Shown here: piece after piece, positions 34,728 to 42,817 of the stretch
Numbering within the stretch: the stretch's first letter is position 1
Layout: the number at the start of each line of letters is the position of its first letter
Notes under the pieces: generated by a model
The model's database searches: none
What the model saw: the letters and a program-made list of their open reading frames with translations, nothing else
What the model was told of the DNA's origin: nothing
Made by a program: the position numbers and the translations under genes
Assembly (NCBI RefSeq): GCF_900177325.1
Contig: NZ_FXBL01000004.1
Coordinates: 1,860,001 to 1,924,000 of the forward strand
From: Mesorhizobium australicum
GTDB lineage: Bacteria; Pseudomonadota; Alphaproteobacteria; Rhizobiales; Rhizobiaceae
Reading direction: 5' to 3'
Length of the DNA stretch: 64,000 nt

Positions 34728-35135
34728 TCCGCTCCTCCCGCAACGCGGGTCTGGCCGCCCCTGATTTCCACGAAGACCAAGACACCCCGGTCCAGCGCCA
34801 TCTTATCCACGTCCGCCTCGAAAGTCGCAAACGGCCCCTTTGTCTGCATCACCTGATCGCCAGATATAAGAAGCTTCCGAGGCAAAGAGGCACTGCCGCC
34901 TGCTTCCTTGCCGAATTTCACCAGCCGCGCAATCTCTTTTGGTCGATTTTGACGTTACGCCCAAGGCCTCTCGCCACATCAAAGGCCACGAAAATGTAGT
35001 CCGGAAAAAGCGGGCGCATGGCGGTGACAACTTGAGGCTGCCCTGGCATGCTTCCCCATCGGCATAAAAGTCGTGAAGCCCTTCCGCCTGAGGTTCCGGT
35101 CGGCGATAGGGGTGCAGTTCGGCTTTGGCTGGCTG
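34728..35135 (-). pseudogene. Broken NusG/RfaH-like antiterminator
   Basis: Minus-strand pieces in changing frames reconstruct a NusG-type protein: QPKPNCTPIADRNLRRKGFT then TFMPMGKHAR (N-terminal domain), RPLFPDYIFVAFDVARGLGR, then IARLVKFGKEAGG, and finally KLLISGDQVMQTKGPFATFE with a KOW-like end. At least three frameshifts separate them. Specialised NusG proteins (RfaH, LoaP, UpxY) help transcribe long polysaccharide operons. This one lies upstream of galE on the same strand and must be inactive. Confidence 0.75.
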
Positions 35136-35247
35136 AGCCAGGAACTATCTTCTCTCGTGATCGTGGAATGCTATTTTGAACCTCTGAACAGCCTCGCGTG
35201 CCTCACATCGCTCAAGTCGAACGGATGCGAGCGAGGTTCCTCAAGAA

Positions 35248-35580
35248 GGCAAGTGACCTGCATCCGGATTTCCGGACCGTTCTGAGCTGGAATTTTCCAC
35301 TTATGATCCCGGTATCGGGAGAAGGAGGATTCCGTGAAGAGGTCGAAGTTTACGGAGGCGCAGATCCCTTTCATTCTGCGCCAGGCTGAGGAAGGCACGG
35401 CGGTCGCTGAGGTGTGTCGCAAGCCGGGCATTTCGGACGCCAATCTATTACTGGAAGAAGCGCCACGGCGGCCTGACGCCGTCCGAGGTCAAGCGGATGC
35501 GCCAGTTGGAAGACGAGAACAACCGGCTGAAGAAGATCGTCGCCGACCTGACGCTGGGCGACGCCATGTTGCAGGAATGT
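35248..35580 (+). pseudogene. IS3-family OrfA, frameshifted
   Basis: The IS end (GGACCGTTCTGAGCTGGAAT near 35275) leads to GTG 35333 and KRSKFTEAQIPFILRQAEEG, TAVAEVCRKPGISDAN. After a frameshift it continues MRQLEDENNRLKKIVADLTL to GDAMLQE at about 35577, where it stops matching. The remaining half of the element (OrfB) resumes at about 37112, so foreign DNA (35578-37111) splits it. Confidence 0.75.
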
Positions 35581-35639
35581 CGTGTGCCGAAATGTATGGT
35601 CCGCTTCGTCCTTGCAAGGCTTTTGGGGGTCTCGTGGGG

Positions 35640-35822
35640 AGCACAGGACGCTGCGTCGCCTGGGCGGCGTCGATCGCGCACAGGAACGACATCGGCGGCA
35701 AGACGCCGGGTTCGATGGAGGTCGACGTCTCGGAGATCTTCCAGGAGGGGCTCAGGCTGTCGGCCGTGCCCCTGATGCAGGACGGCAGGCCGATCGGCGC
35801 GGTGTTCGATATCTGCTTAAAT
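35640..35822 (+). pseudogene. Hydantoinase B fragment
   Basis: An internal stretch reads WAASIAHRNDIGGKTPGSME and VSEIFQEGLRLSAVPLMQDG, the highly conserved HxDIGGxxPGSM / EIFQEGLxxPP region of hydantoinase B/oxoprolinase beta subunits. Only about 60 codons survive, with no HyuA or rest of HyuB nearby. It lies inside the split IS3 element, next to an IS110 element that may have brought it in or been involved in the rearrangement. Confidence 0.75.
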
Positions 35823-36052
35823 GTATCCGGCCTCTCGCGAGTGGGCTGCTATTGCAGCCACGCCAAGATGAGATTCGCGCGCACAGTTCCTGTATAACTT
35901 GATCGTGCCTGAGCACGCTTTCGGCAGGAAAGCTTACAGTGCGCCGATCAACTGTTTCGTCATCGGCTCCTCGAACCTCTCAGTCTGTCGACCGAGAACT
36001 CACGCTGTCGCGGGGTCACGACGTTCGTAGATCGCTCCCGGCCGATTGATGA

Positions 36053-37048
36053 TTACCCACGCGCGCGAGCGACCTTGGCCGCCGGCGCGACGGCGACCTT
36101 GTTGACGTGCATTCGCTTCTGCAATCCGTCGATCCAAGCACCAAGGCGGTCTCGGCTTCGATCGAGGTGCATGACACATGATAGAGCACCGTGGATCAGC
36201 AGGCGCCGAAGATAGTGATTGCCACGTCGACTGATACCCAGAAGGGTGGGCTTCCCACCGGTCGAATGCTGGCGCGGAACGAGCCCCAGCCATGCAGCCA
36301 TGTCGCGGGCCGATCGGAACTGCCGACCATCTCCGGCTGAGGCAAGAATCGACGTAGCCACAAGCGGCCCGACGCCCGGTACTGTCATCAAACGGCGGGA
36401 TCGTTCGTCCTGGGCTGCAGTGGCTTCGATCTCCCGGGTCACAGAAGCGATACGCTCTTCGAGGCGACGTAAGTCGTCGAGCAGATCTGCCAGGAGCCGT
36501 CGCATCATCGGCGTCAGATCGTTCTCCTCGTTGCTCAGCACGCGCGGTATGTCAGCCTTGAACTTGCCGATGCCCTGGTGGATCGCGACGCCAAACTCGA
36601 TGCACATCGCCCGCATCTAACAGACCAACCGGGTTCGGTTGGCGACCATGCGGTCACGGATTCGGTGAAGTGCCTGCAGCTCGGCCTGAGCGGCAGACTT
36701 GATCTCGACGAAGCGCATCGTCGGCCGCGTTACCGCCTCCGCGATTGCCGCGGCGTCGATGACGTCGTTCTTGTTCGACTTCACGTAAGGCTTTACGAAC
36801 TGCGCAGGGATGATGCGAACTCGGTGTCCGAACGCCTGCAGATGGCGTGCCAGCCACTGCGATCCCGGACAGGCCTCCATGCCGATCAGCGCCGGCGCTG
36901 CAACTCTGAAGAACTGCAAGAGAGTGTCTCTCCGGAGCTTCCAGTTGCCGATGATTGCGCCGTCTGCATCGGCGCCTGCAATGTGGAAGACGTTCTTGCC
37001 GAGATCGATACCGCAGACCGCGGCGTTCGTGGGTTTGCGATGGGTCAT
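36053..37048 (-). pseudogene. IS110-family transposase with one amber stop
   Basis: From ATG 37048 the frame gives the DEDD N-terminal domain (VCGIDLGKNVFHIAGADADG, SNKNDVIDAAAIAEAV). After a TAG at 36619-36617 it continues in the same frame to the C-terminal Transposase_20 domain (LMTVPGVGPLVATSILASAG, ARDMAAWLGLVPRQHSTGGK). The stop replaces what is normally a Gln codon in ...RTRLV-C-[Q]-MRAMCIEFG. Otherwise the 331-codon gene looks complete, so inactivation may be recent. Confidence 0.85.
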
Positions 37049-37113
37049 GATCACTCCTCCTGTCTGCATCGCTATCGTCGCACTGGCGGACGGAGCGGAC
37101 CATCCTATTAGCT

Positions 37114-37622
37114 ATGAGGCCTGCCCGTCGGCGGCGGCTTGTGGATGAGGTCCGGGCGGATTGGAAGTTGTCTATCCGCCGGGCCTGTGCGACGTTCCGG
37201 ATCGATACGTCGCTCTATCACTACAAGTCGAAGCGCGGCGAGCAGGCCGACCTCAAAGCCAGGATCAGCGAGATCGCCCAGACGCGGGTGCGTTATGGCT
37301 ATCGGCGCGTACATGTCCTGCTGCGTCGCGAGGGCTGGGTGGTCAATCCGAAACGGATCTATCGCCTTTACAAGGAGATGGGCCTTCAGCTGCGGAACAC
37401 TGAAGCGGACAGGCAATCGATCCAGTGAATCGATTGCCCGCCGAAGGCCAAGCGCCGGGTGAAGGCGAAGCTGCGAGAGGACCGGACCGATGCGACACAG
37501 GGCAACCAGGTCTAGGCGATGGACTTCGTCCATGCCAACTGGCGACGGGCCGCAAGATCCGTGTGCTCACCGTCGTCGACACCGTTTCGCGTTTCTCGCC
37601 AGTGGTCGATCCACGGTTCAGC
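37114..37622 (+). pseudogene. IS3-family OrfB, 5' part
   Basis: The frame reads RPARRRRLVDEVRADWKLSI, VRYGYRRVHVLLRREGWVVN and KRIYRLYKEMG, then across frame changes MDFVHANW and TGRKIRVLTVVDTVSRFSPV. A TGG-to-TAG change precedes MDFVH (37513-37515). It ends at CTAG (37622-37625), the target site of the IS5-family insertion, and continues on the other side at 38446. Confidence 0.8.
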
Positions 37623-37625
37623 TAG

Positions 37626-38441
37626 GCTCAGGACCTATTAATTTGGTTTGAGATGTGATTCACGGCTTCCGACAGGAGGCCTGGTGATGGGTGATTTGTT
37701 TCTGCTGAGCGAGCGCCAGATGGCGCGGATTTCGCCCTTCTTCCCGCTGTCGCACGGGGTGCCGCGTGTCGATGACCGCCGGGTGGTGAGCGGCATCGTC
37801 TACGTGATCCGCAACGGACTGCAGTGGAAGGACGCGCCGGCTGGCTACGGGCCGCACAAGACGCTCTACAACCGCTTCATCCGCTGGAGTTGGCTCGGCG
37901 TCTTTGACCGCATCTTCGCCGGCCTCGCCGGCGAAGGGCCTAGGCCCGAGCGCATCATGATCGACGCGACGCATCTTAAAGCCCACCGCACGGCTGCGAG
38001 CCTGCATAAAAAGGGGATGTTCCCCGTCGTATCGGGCGAACAAAAGGCGGGCTGAACTCGAAGCTTCACACGGTTTGCGACGGTGAAGGCCGGCCAATCA
38101 TCCTGCTCCTGTCGGAAGGCCAGATGAGCGACCACAAAGGCGCCCGTCTCGTCCTTGGCGCATTGCCGCCGGCCGATCGCGGCTATGACCGCGCCTGGTT
38201 CCGCGAGGAACTCGAAGCACGAGGAATCGAACCGTGCATCCCGTCGAGCCGAAGCCGCAAAGTCCCGTACGCCTACGACACCGCGCTCTACCGCCAGCGC
38301 CACAAGGTCGAGAACCTATTCGCCAAGCTCAAGGACTGGCGGCGCATCGCAACCCGCTACGACCGATGCGCCCACACCCTCTTCTCGCCATCTGCATCGA
38401 AGCCGCCGTCATCTTCTGGCTTTGATCAATGAGTCCTGACC
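37626..38441 (+). mobile_element. IS5-family (IS427 group) insertion inside IS3
   Basis: The 816-base element has GCTCAGGAC at its left end and GTCCTGACC at its right end (inverted repeats differing at one base) and is flanked by CTAG direct repeats at 37622-37625 and 38442-38445, the usual IS427-group target duplication. Removing it joins the IS3 OrfB frame exactly. The transposase gene inside is close to intact. Confidence 0.88.
37687..38432 (+). CDS. IS5-family transposase in two frames
   Basis: ATG 37687 starts OrfA (MGDLFLLSERQMARISPFFP, GLQWKDAPAGYGPHKTLYNR, IMIDATHLKAHRTA), which stops at 38055. OrfB in the -1 frame (GGLNSKLHTVCDGEGRPIIL, DRGYDRAWFREELEARGIEP, RHKVENLFAKLKDWRRIATR) runs to 38432. 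An AAAAAGGGG run at 38008-38016 lies where the frames must join, as in IS427-group elements with -1 programmed frameshifting. Near the C-terminus a further one-base change replaces the usual AICIEAAVIFWL ending, so activity is doubtful. Confidence 0.8.
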
Positions 38442-38445
38442 CTAG

Positions 38446-38805
38446 AGCGGCGAGGATGTGGTCAAGACCTTGGAACTTGCCTGTAAGACGATCGGCTATC
38501 CGACCGCGACCAAGGTCGACCAGGGCTCCGAGTTCACCTCCCGCGACCTCGACGTGCGGGCATACCAGAAGGGTGTCGAGCTCGACTTCTCGCGGCCGAG
38601 AAAGCCCACGTACCATGCATTCATCGAGTTGTTCAACGGCAAGTTCCGGGCAGAGTGTCTCAACGCCCACTGGTTCCTGAGCCTTGACGACGCCCGGGCA
38701 AGATGGAGGAATGGCGTTACAACGCGGTCCGACCCCACAGCGCGATCGGCAACAAACCGCCGGTATCGCTCATGAAAGGCTCCTCGGCGGCCGCGCCACC
38801 ATGAG
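38446..38805 (+). pseudogene. IS3-family OrfB, 3' part
   Basis: Continues the OrfB frame interrupted at 37622: VKTLELACKTIGYPTATKVD, QGSEFTSRDLDVRAYQKGVE, FIELFNGKFRAECLNAHWFL. A frameshift near 38700 moves to EEWRYNAVRPHSAIGNKPPV, the family C-terminus, ending about 38805. These pieces hold the last Asp and Glu of the DDE triad. Confidence 0.8.
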
Positions 38806-39024
38806 CTCCCACCTCGGAAGTTTCTGCTGGGGCGATTCAAAGACGGGGAGCAGCTCAGTGTCGGACTTGTCATTCAGGCAAGAACTTGAATATTGACGCT
38901 TCGACGCACGGCGCACTTGGCGCAGCCTGAGATTGATGGGCGCGCCTCCCGTTAGTTCCGTTGTTGATGCGGTGGACGGCTCTCCTCCTCCCTGCGGTAT
39001 GATCGCGGGATCAGAGCTGGAGGA

Positions 39025-39542
39025 GCACCACGACGAGCAACATCACGGCAATCGGTCTGGATATCGCGAAGTCCGTATTTCAGGTTCACGCAGTGGATTC
39101 GGCCGGCGAGGTTGTCGTTCGCCGGAGGTTGACGCAAGGGCGTGTCCTCGCCTTCTTCGAGAGCCTGCCGCGATGCCTGGTCGGGATCGAGGCCTGCAGT
39201 TCCTCGCATTATTGGGCTCGCGAGCTGATCGCACTCGGCCATGATGTGCGGCTGCTGCCGGCATAGTACGTAAAGCCCTATCTGAAGCGACAAAAGAATG
39301 ATGCAGCGGACGCAGAGGCAATCTGCGAGGTCGTGACCCGACCCACCATGCGCTTTGTGCCGGTGAATTCGCCCGAGCAGCAAAGCGTGATGATGCTGCA
39401 CCGGGTCCGGTTGATGCTCGTGCAGCTGATGGCCCGGCGAACGACCAAGGTTGCAGCCGTTGCGCTCGCCAACAAGACCGCTCGGATGGTCTGGGCATTG
39501 ATGACAGGCGGCGAGCGATACAGGGAGCCGATCATAGCATAG
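39025..39542 (+). pseudogene. Second IS110-family transposase remnant
   Basis: The plus strand reads ITAIGLDIAKSVFQVHAVDS, FFESLPRCLVGIEACSSSHY and, after an in-frame TAG at 39265-39267 in place of Gln (LLPA-stop-YVKPYLKRQ), NDAADAEAICEVVTRPTMRF. The central part is deleted, and it ends in MARRTTKVAAVALANKTARM, the C-terminus of an IS110-type protein of a different subgroup from the one at 36-37 kb. Confidence 0.8.
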
Positions 39543-39986
39543 AACAAGACAAGGCGAGCGATCGCCGACGAGGTTAAAAAGGGCGGACAGAGCTGATGCA
39601 CAAAGCTGGTTGATACCGCCGGATCAGGAAAACCGACTGGGGCCGTGCACTTCGAGTGCGGGCTGTCGATCGGGACCTGAGACGCGCGAATGGCATTATG
39701 GCCAGCGGCACATGAAAGGCCGCACCCACAGGCCGGCTACATGGCCGCACCAACCAGCAGATGCAAAAGGCTCCAAAATCCCTTGCAACGGAGAGCCGTC
39801 CATACACGGCTCCATTAGCACACAGCTTTCTGCGGTTCTTGACGAAGTAGTCGTCCACGAGCTCCTGGTGCCACCCATTCTGCGACTTGTAAGGGTGCAC
39901 GGCGTCTGCTATCGCTCGAAACTGAACGATGCTAAGTATCCTTCACATCGATTTGCGCAAGCCAAGGTGTTCTGCGAGATTTGGAA
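39543..39986. other. No gene seen
   Basis: This 440-base stretch between IS debris and the regulator gene shows no supported frame. It should contain the promoter for the main polysaccharide operon starting at 39987. No clear sigma-70 elements or dyad could be singled out. Confidence 0.35.
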
Positions 39987-40355
39987 ATGAGCAAGCGTAA
40001 TATGATTCAGGAGGACACGCATTTCCGCGTGCTTCGCCACCTGCAGGACAACCCTGAAATGTCACAACGGGAACTGGCGGAAGCTGTAGGGGTCAGCGTT
40101 GGTGGGATGCACTACGTTCTAAACGCACTGATCGAAAAGGGTTTCGTGAAACTTGGGAATTTTACTGCAGCAGAGGACAAGCGGCGGTATGCTTACTTGC
40201 TAACGCCCCAAGGCATTAGAGAAAAATCACTAATTACTGGCAGATTCCTTAAACGGAAATTTACGGAATACGAGGCACTGAAGGCAGAGATTGAGACGCT
40301 TCGCCACGAGCTTGGCGACGAGGTCATGCCCGAAGTTGCAGGCAAGAAATATTGA
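39987..40355 (+). CDS. EPS-associated MarR-family regulator
   Basis: The 122-residue protein has an N-terminal winged helix (about 10-75: FRVLRHLQDNPEMSQRELAE, VSVGGMHYVLNALIEKGFVK) and a C-terminal helix (KAEIETLRHELG). It matches the small MarR-type regulators regularly found at the head of exosortase/Wzy-type polysaccharide loci. It probably controls the operon that follows at 28-base spacing. ATG 39987 is in the family position. Confidence 0.88.
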   Translation: MSKRNMIQEDTHFRVLRHLQDNPEMSQRELAEAVGVSVGGMHYVLNALIEKGFVKLGNFTAAEDKRRYAYLLTPQGIREKSLITGRFLKRKFTEYEALKAEIETLRHELGDEVMPEVAGKKY

Positions 40356-40382
40356 TCGCCTGTTATCAGCGGAGGTTATTCC

Positions 40383-40946
40383 ATGAATGACGGTCGAAAG
40401 CGACTTTCGATCCCTGTGGAAGGGCCGACTTTGCGGCTGAGGCTGATCGATCCGGGCGACGCTGCTTATTTGCATGGCCTGCGCACTGATCCCGCCTATA
40501 GCCGGCACCTGTCCACAGTCGAGGGGACGGTCCTGGATCAGCAGCGATGGATCGAGGCTTACAAGCATCGAGAGGCGGCCGGGCAAGAGCTCTATTTCAT
40601 CATCGAACGACACGACGACACACGGTGCGGCACGGTACGGCTTTATGACATCGGGATAGAGCGCTTCACCTGGGGAAGTTGGATCCTCGACCAAAACAAG
40701 CCGCAAAAGGCGGCGGTGGAAAGTGCGTTGCTATCGTTTGGTGTGGGATTCGACGTGCTGGGTATCAGCTTGGCGCAGTTGAAAGTGCACGACCAGAACC
40801 AGCACGCGATCAGCTTCTACCGGCGCTTTGGCATGACAGAAATCTTACACTTCGGATCCGAAATACATTTCGACTATCCGCGCACCCGGTTTGAGGCGGA
40901 CCGGGCCACCTATCTGGCAATCCTTCAAAACGAGCCCCGAGCATGA
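40383..40946 (+). CDS. GNAT acetyltransferase for a nucleotide amino sugar
   Basis: The 187-residue product is a RimJ/RimL-like GNAT (LRLRLIDPGDAAYLHGLRTD, YFIIERHDDTRCGTVRLYDI, VHDQNQHAISFYRRFGM). It overlaps the FdtA-like gene by four bases and precedes an aminotransferase. Its likely job is to acetylate the 3-amino group of a dTDP-dideoxyhexose. It may replace the shortened acetyltransferase domain fused to the isomerase next door. Substrate is inferred from context. Confidence 0.8.
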   Translation: MNDGRKRLSIPVEGPTLRLRLIDPGDAAYLHGLRTDPAYSRHLSTVEGTVLDQQRWIEAYKHREAAGQELYFIIERHDDTRCGTVRLYDIGIERFTWGSWILDQNKPQKAAVESALLSFGVGFDVLGISLAQLKVHDQNQHAISFYRRFGMTEILHFGSEIHFDYPRTRFEADRATYLAILQNEPRA

Positions 40947-41701
40947 CCGGATTTCCGACCGACGGCATTATTCCCGAAACCGCCCGAATCGACCCGACTG
41001 TCATGATCGGGCCGCGTGTAGTCCTCGCAGGTGATGGGATCGAGCTGCGTGCGGGTGTTAGGTTGGATGCCGCATGCGTTATCGGCGAAGGAATAACTGT
41101 TGGACAAGGCGCTTGGGTTCGAGCAGGCGCCGTGGTGCTGCGCTCGGTCCCCCCAAACGCGATCGTCGAGGGTAATCCGGCTCAGGTCGTAGGCTATCTC
41201 GATGGCGCCATTTCCGACCGGCGCCCGGACCCACGTCATGTCGATAGAGACATTTACAATCACCGTTCAAGACCGGCCAGCGTGCCGCTCGAAGTCGGGG
41301 ACTGCGCGCTTTACTTGATGCGCAGGATCGAAGACGCCCGTGGCGCCGTAACCGTCGGCGAGATACGCAAAGAGATGCCGTTTTCTCCGGCGCGTTATTT
41401 CGCCGTTTTTAATGTGCCATCGGTCGAATTGCGGGGAGAGCACGCTCACAAGAAGTGTCAGCAGTTTCTGATATGCTTGCACGGTTCCTGTCGCGTTCTT
41501 CTGGATGACGGAAGTCATCGTTGCGAGGTAACGCTTGACCGGCCAGATATGGGCGTGTTCATGCCAGAGATGATCTGGGGCACACAGTATCGCTACAGCC
41601 CGGATGCCGTGCTTCTCGTATTCGCATCCCGGCCCTACGAGACCGATGATTACCTACGCACCTACGATGAATTTCTAGCCGCTCGGCTAGGGGCCAAGTG
41701 A
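40943..41701 (+). CDS. FdtA/WxcM-like fusion: hexapeptide domain plus sugar 3,4-ketoisomerase
   Basis: The 252-residue protein joins a left-handed beta-helix part (about 10-90: IDPTVMIGPRVVLAGDGIEL, VGQGAWVRAGAVVLRSVPPN, AIVEGNPAQVVGYLDG) to a cupin ketoisomerase domain (about 110-245: RGEHAHKKCQQFLICLHGSC, MIWGTQYRYSPDAVLLVFAS) with the catalytic His pair in EHAHK. FdtA turns dTDP-4-keto-6-deoxyglucose into the 3-keto isomer. In WxcM-type fusions the N-terminal acetyltransferase is longer; here it has few hexads and may be inactive. Confidence 0.85.
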   Translation: MTGFPTDGIIPETARIDPTVMIGPRVVLAGDGIELRAGVRLDAACVIGEGITVGQGAWVRAGAVVLRSVPPNAIVEGNPAQVVGYLDGAISDRRPDPRHVDRDIYNHRSRPASVPLEVGDCALYLMRRIEDARGAVTVGEIRKEMPFSPARYFAVFNVPSVELRGEHAHKKCQQFLICLHGSCRVLLDDGSHRCEVTLDRPDMGVFMPEMIWGTQYRYSPDAVLLVFASRPYETDDYLRTYDEFLAARLGAK

Positions 41702-42798
41702 TGAGGACCCCCTTTTTGGACGTTGGTGCCGCCTACCATGAGTTGAAGGTTGAGATCGACGCCGCAGTAGGACGTGTGCTTGAGAGTGGCTGTTATATTC
41801 TTGGTGCGGAGGTCGAGGCATTTGAGGCCGAGTGGGCCGCCTATTGCGGCGCGCGACATGCCGTTGGTTTGGCAAACGGGCTTGACGCGCTCATTCTTGC
41901 GCTTCGCGCGCTAGAGATTGGACCGGGCGACGAGGTGATCGTGCCCTCCAACACCTATATCGCCACTTGGCTTGCAGTGTCGGCCGTCGGCGCCCGGCCA
42001 GTGCCAGTCGAGCCAGACCCCGCGACCTACAACATTGACCCAAAATTGATCGAGGCGGCGATCACGCCGGCGACGAAGGCGCTGCTGCCGGTGCACCTCT
42101 ATGGCCAGCCTGCTGACATGGACCCGATCCTCGCTTTCGCGCGATCACGGGGGCTGCGCGTATTGGAAGATGCGGCACAGGCGCACGGCGCGGGCTACAA
42201 GGGGCAGCGCATTGGCGCTCACAGTGATGTGGTGTGTTGGAGCTTCTATCCAGGCAAGAACCTCGGCGCTCTTGGGGACGGCGGTGCGATAACGACCAAC
42301 CAGGCCGATCTAGCAGAGCGGATCAGTGTTCTGCGAAATTACGGCAGCAGGGTGAAATATGTCAACGACGAGCAGGGGGTGAACTCGCGCCTTGATCCGA
42401 TCCAAGCAGCTGTCCTGCGCGCAAAGCTTCAGCATCTGGATGCTTGGACGGTGCGCCGCCGCACCATCGCAGCGTTCTACAATGAGCGTCTGAAGGATAT
42501 TGGCCTAATCCTTCCCTATGTGCCTAAATGGGCGGATCCTGTTTGGCACCTATATGTCGTCAGATCGGAGAACCGCGAAAGGCTCCAGAACCGCCTAACG
42601 CGAGAGGGGGTGGGAACCCTTATCCACTACCCGATTCCGCCTCATATGCAGGCGGCCTATGCAGCACTTGGCCATTCGCCTAACACATTCCCGCTTGCGC
42701 GGACGCTCGCGAACGAGGTTCTGAGCTTGCCGATGGGGCCCCATCTAGACCTGAAGCAAGCTGAAACCGTGTGCAAGGCAGTTTCAGGCGTGGCTTGA
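41701..42798 (+). CDS. DegT/DnrJ/EryC1 sugar aminotransferase (FdtB-like)
   Basis: The 365-residue PLP enzyme has its lysine at Lys186 (SFYPGKNLGALGDGG), the DAAQAHG motif at about 157-163 and the family C-terminal region (GVGTLIHYPIPPHMQAAYA). Following an FdtA-like gene, it should transfer an amino group to C3 of the dTDP-3-keto sugar, giving dTDP-3-amino-3,6-dideoxyhexose (Fuc3N or Qui3N). ATG 41701 overlaps the FdtA stop by one base. Confidence 0.92.
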   Translation: MRTPFLDVGAAYHELKVEIDAAVGRVLESGCYILGAEVEAFEAEWAAYCGARHAVGLANGLDALILALRALEIGPGDEVIVPSNTYIATWLAVSAVGARPVPVEPDPATYNIDPKLIEAAITPATKALLPVHLYGQPADMDPILAFARSRGLRVLEDAAQAHGAGYKGQRIGAHSDVVCWSFYPGKNLGALGDGGAITTNQADLAERISVLRNYGSRVKYVNDEQGVNSRLDPIQAAVLRAKLQHLDAWTVRRRTIAAFYNERLKDIGLILPYVPKWADPVWHLYVVRSENRERLQNRLTREGVGTLIHYPIPPHMQAAYAALGHSPNTFPLARTLANEVLSLPMGPHLDLKQAETVCKAVSGVA

Positions 42799-42817
42799 TC
42801 GCATATCAGAGTTTGCC

